From Cytophagales bacterium Ga0077538 (GTDB lineage: Bacteria; Bacteroidota; Bacteroidia; Cytophagales; Cyclobacteriaceae): a DNA stretch of 55,690 bases. Where the stretch lies: NCBI GenBank assembly GCA_001464155.1, contig LNEN01000153.1:1-55690 (forward strand), written 5' to 3'. Numbering within the stretch: position 1 is the stretch's first letter; each line of letters begins with the position of its first letter. Shown piece by piece: positions 18,101 through 26,383 of this stretch. Below the pieces are notes generated by a model. It was given only the letters and a program-made list of their open reading frames with translations. It had not been told where the DNA came from and searched no databases. Position numbers and translations under genes: made by a program.

Positions 18101-21100
18101 GAACCATCCACTTCAAACACCGCCACGCCATATTGTGTATCGGGCTCAAGGCCTTGAATGAGTATACTAGAGTTGGTAGTTGTGAACGTAGTCACGTAAT
18201 TTCCGGTTCCTAGTTGAGAACCGACTCCAAAGGCTCCTCCCGTATAAGTTGTTAAATCCACCGGCAAGGCGTTTACCAGCCCTCCTTTGCGCAACACAAT
18301 CAAGCGTCTGGTTCCATTCCCAGTCGTGAAGCCCATCGTAAAGCGATCGCCATTCACATTTGAAATACTTAAATTTTTAGGAGCAATAGTAGGACGTGGC
18401 AAGGTAGTAAACGAGGCGCGTCCAATGGAAGAAGAAAGATACACCTTACCTGTACCTGTTCCGTTGTACTCGAAAGAGGCAAAGTGATAGGTAGTACCCG
18501 GTTGTAAATTCGTGATGGTGGCGTTGTCACCCCCACCTTCATACACTGCGTAGTTGCCGCCACCTAAATTTGTACCTGATCCAAAAATAGTGCTAGACGA
18601 TGGATCTGTTAAGTCAGCCGGTATTACATCTACAGGTGATCCCGCTTTCGCAATGAGTAAGCGCCCTGTTCCATTGCCGCGCGTCCAGGTAACTTGCATA
18701 CTGTTTCCATCAATATTATTTGCCAAAAAATTAGATGTGGTAAGGGTTGGAGCTGATAAGGTGGTTCCGCTAATAGCGGCTGCCGTGGCTGACTCCTGAT
18801 AAAAGGCGCTTGCTCCTGATCCGTTTACTTCCACAATAGCAAAGTGATAGGTGGAGCTGGGCACCAGATTGGAGATGGTAAATGAATTGCCTGTGGTGAG
18901 GGCTACTACAAAATTCCCTCCACCCAAATCAGTTCCACTTCCAAAGTTCGCACTGGCAGTATACCCTGTAAAATCTATCGGCCAGGCATCCACCGGACTT
19001 CCTGCTTTCGCAATCACCATGCGCGAAAGGCCATCGCCTATTGTACAACTTAACGTCATGCGGTTTCCTTGAATGTTTGAGATTGACAGATTGGAGGCCG
19101 GCACAGTCGGCTTGGCGCCAATATTTACGATTCCCGTTAAGGGGTCTGCATTTCGATAAACAGGTCCTGTGCTTCCGTTGTACTCAACAATTGCTACATG
19201 ATATTCTCCCGGAGGTATATTGGTAACATTCACAGTGCTACCGGTTCCATCGTATAAAATTTTTCCCGTGCCCAAGGCAGGACTGACATTATAATTACCG
19301 CTCCCGCTATAGTTGGAAAGATCAGCAGGGAAAGTGGCGACCGCTGCACCCTGTCGAATCAAAACGATTCTTCCTGTACCATTTCCGTTCGTCCAACTAA
19401 TCGTGGCAGACGTAGCTGTGATGTTTGAGAAGATAAGGTTGGAGGCCTGAACGGTTGGTGCTGAGAGGGTGTTGGCACTTCCTGCAAGGGCATTAGAGCT
19501 GCTCATGTAAACTCGTTGCGTACCCGTACCGTTGTATTCAATGATTGCAAAATGGTAGGTAGTGCCGATTGCCAAATTGGCAATACTGGCAGAGCTATTT
19601 CCCCCTATCGCTGTATTATTTTGGAGCACAAAGTTGCCTCCTCCCAAATCTGTACCGGATCCAAAGTTTGTGCTGGCGGCATAGGATAGCAAATTCGTTG
19701 GAAATACATCAACCGGAGAACCTTGCTTTCCAATAACAATTCTTCCATACCCATCTCCACTGGTAAAGTTGAGTGTGATTCGATTTCCCTGTATGTTGGA
19801 GAAGGTGAGATTCGTAGGCGCAACTGCTGGCGTACCTAAGGTTGGAAACGATCCTATACCCGGGTCGGCCTGTTTATAAACAGGGCCGGTGCTACCATTG
19901 AATTCAAAAATGGCAAGATGATAGGTTTCATTTGGTTGAAGGTCGCGCAGTGTAAAGGAAGGATAGCTGGCATTTGATCCATAGTTAATCAAGTTAACGG
20001 GAACATCTGTTACCGCAGATCCTGCTTTTGCCAACACAATTCTTCGGGCGCCATTCCCAGCAGTAAAAGCAATGTTAGCCTGATAGCCTGTAATGCTGGT
20101 GAAGAGAAAACCACCAGCAGAGGTGCTTGGTGGGGATAGTGTAGCTCCTTGCCCCACCAACACATCGCTTGGCGTGCTTAGGTATACGGTGTTGGTGGCG
20201 GTGCCGTTAAATTCAAAAACTGCAAAGTGATAGGTAGTGGCCGGAGTAAGGCCTGTCATTGTAAAAGTGCTCCCTGTATTTTGATAGACTGCAAAGGTAT
20301 TGTTGCCCAAATCATCTCCAACACCAAAGCTTGCGCTCACATTGTAATCAACACCATTTGTAGGAGTCCATACTACCGGATTATCCTGTCTGGCTACAAT
20401 AAGTCGCTGCGTTCCATTTCCCCGTGTCAAGGAAATGGAGATGCTATTGCCTTGCTGTCCTGTAACTGAAAAGTTTGTACTGCCCACAGTAGGAGCACCC
20501 GAAGTTGTGAAAGAACCTACCAGGGTATTTGTCAAATCAAACACAGGTCCATTGGGTCCATTCCCTTCCACCACGCGGTAAAAATATTGGGTGTTCGGCT
20601 GCAGGTTGATAACATTCACACTATTACTCGAACTAAAGTGAACAACATAACCACTACCTACAGAAGAGCCGGAGCCAAACGAAGCGCTAGGAATGTAGTT
20701 AACGTACTGAGTAGGACTTGTTGTAGCCGATACTGCTTGAAGAACAACCAAAGAACGTGTTCCGTTACCGCGCGTCCAGGTTAAGCCAGCAGAATTACCC
20801 GTAACGGTAGCAATCAAATTGGTAGAACCAACAGTGGGAGGAAATAAGGTAGAGCCATTACCAGCCAATACATTAATGGTATTGTATTGAGTGGCAGTGT
20901 TAATGCCATTGAATTCATAAATTCTGAAATAGTAGGTGGTGCTGTGATCAAGACCTGTAACGGTTACACTTGTACCCGTGCCTTCGTACACAACAAAATT
21001 TCCTGCACCTACTAAATTGCCAGACCCAAAAATTGCATTCTCAACATAATCAGTCCCATCAGCAGGAACTCCTGTGCCATTGAACGTAGCACTTGTACTG

Positions 21101-21306
21101 GCTACCACTAACACATTGGCACCATTGCCACGCGTCCAGTTAACGCGCAAGCGATTACCATCGTTATTGGTGATTGAAAAATTAGAAGCGCCCGTAGTGG
21201 GTGCCTGAGCAAAAACGCTCAACACCATTCCGTTCAATAACAAAAACAAAAAAAGATTTCGTGTCCACATAGGCTTTAACGAAAAATGAATGATGATATG
21301 CTTCAC
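15133..21306 (-). CDS. Giant T9SS-secreted surface protein with FN3-like repeats, Ig-like domains and gliding C-terminal domain
   Basis: A 2057-residue protein with a signal peptide (LFLFLLLNGMVLSVFAQA) after a basic N-terminus. Residues ~35-1205 are ten tandem FN3-like repeats of about 115-120 residues, each opening with a SNxxxSNIxGNRxxLxWTxGNG-type strand and containing a TTYHFAIxEYNGTG motif. Residues ~1205-1960 hold a cell-surface module and several Ig-like/PKD-like repeats with Cys pairs (ASVCDAGALLLTASGG, STTYYVSVNDGQCES). Residues ~1965-2057 are the CHU_C/type B sorting domain (AISPNGDNLNDVF, ITIYNRWGDEVF-like, PSGTYFYKIEY), the signal for export by the type IX system and retention at the surface. 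Its neighbour upstream is an SprF-like gene. By analogy with SprB it is probably an adhesin; the ligand is unknown. Confidence 0.95.
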   Translation of the reverse strand: MKHIIIHFSLKPMWTRNLFLFLLLNGMVLSVFAQAPTTGASNFSITNNDGNRLRVNWTRGNGANVLVVASTSATFNGTGVPADGTDYVENAIFGSGNLVGAGNFVVYEGTGTSVTVTGLDHSTTYYFRIYEFNGINTATQYNTINVLAGNGSTLFPPTVGSTNLIATVTGNSAGLTWTRGNGTRSLVVLQAVSATTSPTQYVNYIPSASFGSGSSVGSGYVVHFSSSNSVNVINLQPNTQYFYRVVEGNGPNGPVFDLTNTLVGSFTTSGAPTVGSTNFSVTGQQGNSISISLTRGNGTQRLIVARQDNPVVWTPTNGVDYNVSASFGVGDDLGNNTFAVYQNTGSTFTMTGLTPATTYHFAVFEFNGTATNTVYLSTPSDVLVGQGATLSPPSTSAGGFLFTSITGYQANIAFTAGNGARRIVLAKAGSAVTDVPVNLINYGSNASYPSFTLRDLQPNETYHLAIFEFNGSTGPVYKQADPGIGSFPTLGTPAVAPTNLTFSNIQGNRITLNFTSGDGYGRIVIGKQGSPVDVFPTNLLSYAASTNFGSGTDLGGGNFVLQNNTAIGGNSSASIANLAIGTTYHFAIIEYNGTGTQRVYMSSSNALAGSANTLSAPTVQASNLIFSNITATSATISWTNGNGTGRIVLIRQGAAVATFPADLSNYSGSGNYNVSPALGTGKILYDGTGSTVNVTNIPPGEYHVAIVEYNGSTGPVYRNADPLTGIVNIGAKPTVPASNLSISNIQGNRMTLSCTIGDGLSRMVIAKAGSPVDAWPIDFTGYTASANFGSGTDLGGGNFVVALTTGNSFTISNLVPSSTYHFAIVEVNGSGASAFYQESATAAAISGTTLSAPTLTTSNFLANNIDGNSMQVTWTRGNGTGRLLIAKAGSPVDVIPADLTDPSSSTIFGSGTNLGGGNYAVYEGGGDNATITNLQPGTTYHFASFEYNGTGTGKVYLSSSIGRASFTTLPRPTIAPKNLSISNVNGDRFTMGFTTGNGTRRLIVLRKGGLVNALPVDLTTYTGGAFGVGSQLGTGNYVTTFTTTNSSILIQGLEPDTQYGVAVFEVDGSTGNQRYLTTAYINQLVRTAAAPTISTSTMLYNSVGSTSINLSWTNGNGAGRMVVLRPFQPVTFLPTVLSTHGSNSTNYTSTSGNLPDSHKHVDRDNISTVTITNLTPGTTYHVAIYEYNGSTQPVYREIPLRGFFTTLPASGLAIGGFDAITFCPSQQVDVPYFFTGVLGAGNVMSVELSDITGSFASPTVLGTQSTTNASGFVTSTLPASLPEGVGYRLRVTASNPAQVSANNGADLQITTSIQPTFTVVGGQVSSCGTPIQLSTSQPGYNLQWFKDSQPISAATTSLYSVTETGNYQVQIAGASGGCQLLSTGTTITISQRPTFNFQFSLQSCEGEQVDVAAQTLPSGGTFAGSGISGGTFNSITAGVGQHILEYTYTDVVSSCTYVESTQVTVLGLPAAPLATGSTVCEGVSTTLVASGAVDGEYRWYDVASSGTALSGAVNSIFTTPVLTTSTTYYVSVNDGQCESARMPAIAATVTNPVAPTTTGASVCDAGALLLTASGGINGQYRWYTVPTGGTSLTGENNETFTTPVLNATSSYYVSLDNGTCEGSRTAVEATVVSTPAIPTVTPASVCGPAAVNLSASGAGAGQYRWYENASGGVAMAGEVNATFTTPPLTASTTYYVSIVNGTCESARVPVVATVNAIPAQPTISASTPLSFCEGGSVVLTASGGNGYLWSTGEITPSITVSSSATITVVVTNVENCSSAVSTEITVTENPLPAKPLIIASGPTAICEGSSITLSAPLATSYTWSTGATTQSIEVATAGSFTVAITDGNGCTSVVSDAMITTLQTCASNQPPSIDTTPLATQVGGLISFNVLSLLDDPDDNLDLSTLQIITQPQSGAVATLDANGNLQIDYEGVPFTGIDRLVIQICDLAGSCTQQELTVEVIGDVEVYNAISPNGDNLNDVFIIRYIEIIPETAQNRVTIYNRWGDEVFAVSNYDNDTRVFKGLSNSGKELPSGTYFYKIEYSSGRPAQTGYLSLKR
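17690..21205 (-). repeat. Ten tandem ~350-bp FN3-like coding repeats
   Basis: Within the giant adhesin, the block encoding residues ~35-1205 consists of ten imperfect copies recognisable by recurring protein motifs (GNGxxRxxVxxxG near the start, FGSGTxLGGGN in the middle, TTYHFAxxEYNG near the end). Copies have diverged well, so the array is old, though some pairs remain close (for example repeats 5, 7 and 9 with SNIQGNR or SNVNGDR). Confidence 0.85.
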
Positions 21307-21326
21307 AACACGTATGCTTTGATTAG

Positions 21327-22232
21327 TTAAAAGTTACTTAAGGTACGCTCATGAAAAGCGAAGGTGGACAACAAGATGCCCAGACTAATTTCATGTGTAG
21401 TAAAATTAGTACCTACCGATTTATTAGTCGGCAATTCAAACACATACCCAAACCGGTATTTCTCCTGCAATAAGGTTTGAACCAGCAGACCGTAGGTTTT
21501 AAAGTTGCGGGTGAATAATCCTGCTGTGTGAATCGCATTGAGATTCACATTAAATGATAAATCAACAGAAGCAGGTGCTCCGGAGACTCCACGAAAAAGT
21601 ACGGAAGGTTTTAAACGAATATGCTCGTTAAAATAATGAACGTAGGAGCCCATCAAATAATAATGCTGGTTGTACAATTCAAACTCCTGCCCACCATTGG
21701 TAAACGTGGAAGGCAGCAAGCGGGGAACAGAAAGTCCGATGAAGTATTTTTCGCTTTTTAAAATGGCCCCGGCACCAATGTTAAGGCGTGTACCCTTCTC
21801 CCCTCCGATGAAAGCATTATCACCAGGATCCAATACATTCAATTCAGAATAATCCGTTCTGTAATTCTGGACCCCCATCTGCATACCAAAACTAAAAACC
21901 TGCTCTTTAAACTCCAGCTTATAGGAGGCGGAGAGATTGGCCTCTGTATTGGCAATGTTTCCGATACGATCCTGCACTAACAAAAAACCGGCTCCCACTT
22001 TATTATCGACCAGCGAGCTATGAGCACTTGCATTCAACGTGGTGGGTTGCCCTTCCAGCCCTGTCCATTGGGTTCTGTATCCTAACATGGCGTTAAAGTT
22101 GTTATTCAAGCCCGCGTAAGCCGGATTGAGCAACAAAGGATTAAACATGTATTGGGAATAAAGGGGATCTTGTTGCGCACGGGCACAAAAACCGAGGCAC
22201 ACAAGCAATAATGATAAGAGGGGTTTTGTCAT
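21327..22232 (-). CDS. PorP/SprF family type IX secretion outer-membrane protein
   Basis: A 301-residue protein with a Sec signal peptide (LLSLLLVCLGFCARAQ) and the hallmark N-terminus of PorP/SprF proteins, QQDPLYSQYMFNPLLLNPAYAG. The rest is beta-barrel-like with alternating hydrophobic strands (VGAGFLLVQDRIG, LNIGAGAILKSEKYFIGLSVPRLLP). SprF-like proteins are needed to export or attach their cognate giant adhesin (SprF for SprB). Here the gene lies 20 bp upstream of the adhesin on the same strand, so it is transcribed first; in the Flavobacterium johnsoniae pair sprF follows sprB. A dedicated partner role is inferred from adjacency. Confidence 0.93.
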   Translation of the reverse strand: MTKPLLSLLLVCLGFCARAQQDPLYSQYMFNPLLLNPAYAGLNNNFNAMLGYRTQWTGLEGQPTTLNASAHSSLVDNKVGAGFLLVQDRIGNIANTEANLSASYKLEFKEQVFSFGMQMGVQNYRTDYSELNVLDPGDNAFIGGEKGTRLNIGAGAILKSEKYFIGLSVPRLLPSTFTNGGQEFELYNQHYYLMGSYVHYFNEHIRLKPSVLFRGVSGAPASVDLSFNVNLNAIHTAGLFTRNFKTYGLLVQTLLQEKYRFGYVFELPTNKSVGTNFTTHEISLGILLSTFAFHERTLSNF

Positions 22233-22309
22233 TTTGCCTTGATAATAGTCTATGAAATTAGTGATTTTTCGTAAATCGAGATTGTCATCCGTTTTTAACG
22301 CGATTTCCG

Positions 22310-22317
22310 TAGTTTTG
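22310..22317 (+). promoter_or_regulatory. Candidate ftsK promoter -7 box
   Basis: TAGTTTTG matches TAnnTTTG and lies 18 bp before the ATG, implying a very short leader. A good -33 element is not evident. Confidence 0.4.
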
Positions 22318-22334
22318 GATACTTTTTAATCTAC

Positions 22335-24701
22335 ATGGCAGAAAACACCTACAAGAGCAATACCTTCAAAAAACCTGAAAAGGAAAAAGAGAAGGAAAAA
22401 AAGAGCAAAAAAAGCAGTGCAACTGAATCGGAAAAGAAACCCTTTTTCGCCTTTGTAAAGGACCCGCGTTTCATTCTGGCTATGGGGTTCATGCTGATGA
22501 TCTCGTCCATTTTTCTTTTCACCGCTCTCCTCTCCTACCTCTTTACCGGCAAAGCAGATCAAAGCGTAATTGAAGCCCTGGCCTCTGATACACTTTTGGA
22601 AGCAGGCCGTGAAGCAGATAATTGGTTAGGCCTTTGGGGCGCCATTGTTTCACACGCCTTTATTTTTCGTTGGTTTGGCATCGCTGCCTTCTTCATTCCT
22701 CCTATTTTATTTATCGGAGGTTTTCGATTAGTCTTCAAGAGAAATCTCGCTTCCATTGTTAACACTACCATCTTCTCTGTATTCTCTATACTCTGGCTCA
22801 GTTTGTTGTTTGGCTACTTTACCTTACAAAACGAAGGCGTGTCTGAGTGGGGGTTTTTAGGCGGAGGACTCGGCTATAACCTTGCCTTGGTCAGCGACAG
22901 TATTTTTGGATGGGGTACCTTCTTAGTACTTATTCTTACACTGCTCATCTTCATCATTTTTTATTTCAACGTAACGGCCATCAATGCCTTTCAGCCTGCT
23001 GAAAAAATGATGGGCAATGCGGCCTTTGTAGACGAGGAAAAGAAAGATGATGAACCTCTGATTCCTACCTATACTGACGATAAAGATGTTTGGCCCGATC
23101 AGCTCAAGGCAGAAGAAATTCCAGAACCTGTGTTGCTTACTAAAACACCGGAGCCTGTTGTGCCTGCCAGTGCGTTAACCTTAGAGATTGACCGTCCTGA
23201 ACCTTCAACCAACAAGCCTAAGCAAGAGCCTGTCTTTACGGTTGAAGAACAACTCGAAACCGATAAACTAGCCGAGCAATTGGTAGACGAACAAGGCGCC
23301 TACGATCCAACCTTAGAACTCAGCCATTATAAATTTCCTCCCCTGGAACTACTCCGCGAATACGAAGTGGGGAAAGTACAGGTAACACAGGAAGAACTCA
23401 ATCAAAATAAAGATCGCATTGTTGCCACCCTGGTTAATTTTAAAATCGGGATACAAAGCATTAAAGCGACCATTGGGCCTACTGTAACACTTTACGAAAT
23501 TGTTCCGGATGCTGGTATCAAAATTTCTCGCATCAAAAATTTAGAAGATGATATTGCCCTGAGCTTGTCGGCTCTCGGCATTCGTATCATAGCCCCCATT
23601 CCTGGTAAGGGAACCATAGGTATTGAAGTGCCCAACAAAAACCGCGAGATGGTAAGCATCCGTTCGGTGCTGGCCATTGAACGTTTTCAAAAAACAGACT
23701 ATGAACTTCCGATTGCCTTGGGTAAAACCATTTCAAACGAAGTACACATTATTGATTTGACCAAGATGCCTCACTTACTGGTGGCGGGCGCTACGGGTCA
23801 GGGTAAGTCGGTGGGACTAAACGTCATCCTTACTTCACTTCTCTACAAACGTCATCCCAGCACACTTAAGTTTGTATTGGTCGATCCGAAAAAAGTGGAG
23901 ATGTCTATCTTCTCGAAAATAGAAAGACATTACTTAGCCAAACTTCCGGGTACTGAAGAAGCCATCATTACCGATACACGCAAAGTAGTACATACGCTTA
24001 ACTCCTTGTGTATTGAGATGGAGAACCGCTACGAAATCTTAAAAGATGCCGGAGCAAGAAACCTAAAAGAATACAACACCAAGTTTGTTGCCCGTAAACT
24101 CAATCCAAAAGAAGGGCATCGTTTTCTGCCTTACATAGTCTTGGTTATTGATGAGTTGGCTGACTTAATGATGACAGCCGGCAAGGAGGTAGAAACACCC
24201 ATTGCTCGTCTTGCCCAATTAGCACGTGCCATTGGCATTCACTTGGTGGTGGCTACGCAGCGTCCTTCTGTGAACGTTATCACAGGTGTTATCAAGGCAA
24301 ATTTCCCTGCCCGTCTTTCCTTCCGCGTAACTTCCAAAGTCGATTCACGCACAATTCTAGATGCCGGTGGTGCCGATCAGTTAGTGGGACAAGGAGACAT
24401 GCTTTTATCTTCTGGTTCTGATGTCATCCGTTTACAATGCCCTTTTGTTGACACTCCGGAGATTGACAAAGTGTGTGATTTTATTGGCTCACAACGCGGC
24501 TATGATTCCGCCTACATGCTGCCGGAATACGAAGGAGATGATGAAGGGGGCGCCTCCGATGTTGACCTGAGCGAACGCGATGCCCTTTTCGAGGAAGCAG
24601 CCAAACTTATCGTCATGCATCAACAAGGCAGTACCTCCTTAATTCAACGCAAACTCAAACTCGGCTACAACCGGGCCGGCCGACTGATTGACCAATATTA
24701 A
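22335..24701 (+). CDS. ftsK: DNA translocase FtsK, C-terminus interrupted
   Basis: 788 residues as read. It has an N-terminal Lys/Glu-rich cytoplasmic start, four or five membrane helices (residues ~45-215), an acidic/Pro linker (~220-330) and the motor with Walker A GATGQGKS (485-492), the segment LVDPKKVEMSIF and Walker B LVIDELADLM. The C-terminal gamma winged helix, which reads the chromosomal KOPS motifs and activates XerCD, begins properly (LIQRKLKLGYNRAGRLIDQ) but then stops after one extra Tyr. The expected continuation LEAAGIVGPFEGS(K/R) is absent, while the normal tail is found in another frame just downstream (24697-24759). About 56 nt seem missing, so the natural protein should be about 828 residues long. 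FtsK moves chromosomes at the division septum. Confidence 0.93.
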   Translation: MAENTYKSNTFKKPEKEKEKEKKSKKSSATESEKKPFFAFVKDPRFILAMGFMLMISSIFLFTALLSYLFTGKADQSVIEALASDTLLEAGREADNWLGLWGAIVSHAFIFRWFGIAAFFIPPILFIGGFRLVFKRNLASIVNTTIFSVFSILWLSLLFGYFTLQNEGVSEWGFLGGGLGYNLALVSDSIFGWGTFLVLILTLLIFIIFYFNVTAINAFQPAEKMMGNAAFVDEEKKDDEPLIPTYTDDKDVWPDQLKAEEIPEPVLLTKTPEPVVPASALTLEIDRPEPSTNKPKQEPVFTVEEQLETDKLAEQLVDEQGAYDPTLELSHYKFPPLELLREYEVGKVQVTQEELNQNKDRIVATLVNFKIGIQSIKATIGPTVTLYEIVPDAGIKISRIKNLEDDIALSLSALGIRIIAPIPGKGTIGIEVPNKNREMVSIRSVLAIERFQKTDYELPIALGKTISNEVHIIDLTKMPHLLVAGATGQGKSVGLNVILTSLLYKRHPSTLKFVLVDPKKVEMSIFSKIERHYLAKLPGTEEAIITDTRKVVHTLNSLCIEMENRYEILKDAGARNLKEYNTKFVARKLNPKEGHRFLPYIVLVIDELADLMMTAGKEVETPIARLAQLARAIGIHLVVATQRPSVNVITGVIKANFPARLSFRVTSKVDSRTILDAGGADQLVGQGDMLLSSGSDVIRLQCPFVDTPEIDKVCDFIGSQRGYDSAYMLPEYEGDDEGGASDVDLSERDALFEEAAKLIVMHQQGSTSLIQRKLKLGYNRAGRLIDQY

Positions 24702-24759
24702 AGACGAATACAGTTTGGAACAATTATTGTCTTCTCTTCGCGAAAAACACGGACAATAA
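24697..24759 (+). other. Detached FtsK C-terminal tail in another frame
   Basis: Codons from 24697 read IKDEYSLEQLLSSLREKHGQ and end at a TAA (24757-24759). This is the normal end of Bacteroidota FtsK after the KAREVL segment of the gamma domain. It is out of frame with the ftsK ORF because of the missing block at about 24696. Confidence 0.8.
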
Positions 24760-24767
24760 TATCTTTG
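24760..24767 (+). promoter_or_regulatory. Candidate lolA promoter -7 box
   Basis: TATCTTTG, a full match to TAnnTTTG, begins at the base after the original ftsK stop and 32 bp before the lolA ATG. The -33 element is not convincing. Confidence 0.4.
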
Positions 24768-24791
24768 CACACAATTTTTAGAGCCCACAAC

Positions 24792-25433
24792 ATGAAAAAC
24801 CTGCTTTTTACCGCCTTTGCGCTCCTAACAGCCACTTTTGCCTTCTCTCAATACGATCCAAAGGCCCTGGAGACCCTGGATGCGATGAGTAAAAAATACA
24901 AGGCTATTCCCGCTTTTGAAGCCAATATTACCTCCTCTATGACGAATGATACCGAGGGTATCAAGGAAGAATTCAAGGGAAAAATTTTAGTAAAGGGCGA
25001 TAAGTTTCGCCTTACTCTGGACGATCAGGAAATCATTAACAACGGAGTAACTGTTTGGACCTACCTACCCTCTGCCAAAGAGGTGAACATTGATAACTAT
25101 GATCCGGGATCAGATGAAATCAACCCTTCCAAAATTTACGAAATCTATAAGAAGGGATTTAAATACTTATACCTCTCTGATAAAACCGAGGCCGGTGTGT
25201 TGTGTGAAGAGATTGATTTAGTGCCTGAGAAAAAAGATGCTCAATACTTCAAAATCAAAATGATGATCAGCAAAAAAGATAAGAGTATTCAAAGCTGGAC
25301 CATGTTCGACAAGAGTGGAAATAAATACAAGTATTCCATTACCAAATTTACACCCAACGCAGCCCTTACAGATGCGATGTTCACCTTCGATCCTAAGAAG
25401 TATCCAGGTGTTGAAGTCATTGACTTGAGATAA
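24792..25433 (+). CDS. lolA: Outer-membrane lipoprotein carrier protein LolA family
   Basis: 213 residues from the ATG at 24792; the frame extends upstream to a TTG, but MKNLLFTAFALLTATFAFSQ is a textbook signal peptide start. The mature part shows LolA features: LDAMSKKYKAIPAFEANITSSM, the strand EEFKGKILVKGDKFRLTLDDQEIINNGVTVWTYLP, and the C-terminal FTFDPKKYPGVEVIDLR. LolA carries lipoproteins across the periplasm from LolCDE to the outer membrane. In Bacteroidota it commonly follows ftsK, as here. A long inverted-repeat element 15 bp after its stop may end transcription. Confidence 0.93.
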   Translation: MKNLLFTAFALLTATFAFSQYDPKALETLDAMSKKYKAIPAFEANITSSMTNDTEGIKEEFKGKILVKGDKFRLTLDDQEIINNGVTVWTYLPSAKEVNIDNYDPGSDEINPSKIYEIYKKGFKYLYLSDKTEAGVLCEEIDLVPEKKDAQYFKIKMMISKKDKSIQSWTMFDKSGNKYKYSITKFTPNAALTDAMFTFDPKKYPGVEVIDLR

Positions 25434-25448
25434 TAACTTCTCTCCGAT

Positions 25449-25597
25449 GAATAAACAACAGGCTGTCTCAAAAGTCAAATTGTAGCGTCATCGCGAGCGA
25501 AGCGTGGCGATCCCCCGCTTGAAGAATTATACTTTGGGGGATTTCTCCCTTCGGTCGAAATGACGTTTAGACTTTTGAGACAGCCTATTGTTTATTC
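25449..25597. repeat. 149-bp inverted-repeat element (MITE-like / REP)
   Basis: The ends are 28-bp inverted repeats matching at 27 positions (25449-25476 and 25570-25597); the outermost part reads GAATAAACAA and includes GGCTGTCTCAAAAGTC. The inside is also roughly palindromic: GCGTCATCGCGAGCGAAG and ATCCCCC on the left face GGGGGAT and CTTCGGTCGAAATGACG on the right. GGCTGTCTCAAAA resembles terminal repeats of some insertion sequences, so a non-autonomous relic is possible. The core resembles the shorter copy at 7272-7352. As RNA it would form a long hairpin between lolA and the next gene. Confidence 0.85.
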
Positions 25598-25686
25598 TCC
25601 ACTACCGAAGCACTCTTACCAGGTTGTCGCGCAGGCTACAACTTTGCTTTACACTTTTAGTACTTTAGAGACTAATTCGTTTCTCT

Positions 25687-26373
25687 ATGGAAAAGTCAGT
25701 GAAAATGATGGATGGATATCCCTTCCTCTCTTACCAACGCCCACAAGTTACTGCCAGCGATCTGCTGAAAAGAAGCGCAGACTTTTACCAAAGCATGGAT
25801 GAGCGAAGAACAGTACGCGATTTCTCTGATCAGCCCATACCCAAAGAAGTTATTGACAATCTTATTCGCACCGCTTCCTCAGCACCTTCTGGCGCGCACA
25901 AACAACCCTGGACTTTTTGCGTGGTGAGTAATCCTGAAATTAAAAAACAAATACGCAACGAAGCAGAGAAGGAGGAGCACGAAAGCTATAACGGTCGCAT
26001 GAGTGAAGAGTGGCTTCAGGATCTTCGTCCACTGCAAACAGATTGGCACAAACCTTTTTTGGAAACAGCTCCTTACCTGATCGTGGTTTTTAAAAAAGTA
26101 TTTGACCTCTCAGAAGAGGGTGAGAAAAAAACAAACTACTATGTAACTGAATCTGTCGGCTTGGCGTGTGGATTCCTGTTAGCCGCTATTCATCATGCAG
26201 GCTTAGTGGCGCTCACCCATACCCCCAGCCCCATGAACTTCTTAGCAAAAGTCTTAAACCGACCAGAAAACGAAAGACCGTTCTTGTTAATCCCTGTAGG
26301 GTATGCCGCTGAGAACACCTATGTGCCTGATCTGAAGAGGAAACCCTTAGACCAAGTAGCTGTGTATTACTAA
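25687..26373 (+). CDS. Iodotyrosine-deiodinase-like nitroreductase (FMN flavoprotein)
   Basis: A 228-residue nitroreductase-fold flavoprotein much closer to animal iodotyrosine deiodinase (IYD) than to ordinary nitroreductases. FMN-binding features: RRTVRDFSDQPIP (residues 40-52), SAPSGAHKQPW (65-75) and VPDLKRKPLDQ near the C-terminus. The three residues that clamp the halotyrosine zwitterion in IYD align as Glu97 (EEHESY), Tyr101 and Lys122 (WHKPF). The family removes iodide (or bromide/chloride) reductively from halotyrosines; bacterial homologues are known. The natural substrate here is unknown. It lies after the inverted-repeat element and converges with a K+ channel gene. Confidence 0.9.
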   Translation: MEKSVKMMDGYPFLSYQRPQVTASDLLKRSADFYQSMDERRTVRDFSDQPIPKEVIDNLIRTASSAPSGAHKQPWTFCVVSNPEIKKQIRNEAEKEEHESYNGRMSEEWLQDLRPLQTDWHKPFLETAPYLIVVFKKVFDLSEEGEKKTNYYVTESVGLACGFLLAAIHHAGLVALTHTPSPMNFLAKVLNRPENERPFLLIPVGYAAENTYVPDLKRKPLDQVAVYY

Positions 26374-26383
26374 TCGTTGGCGA

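Noticed and set aside
15817-18799. Several ORFs inside the giant adhesin on the opposite strand
   Set aside because: Repetitive coding DNA with few stops on the complement produces shadow frames; no family features are seen.
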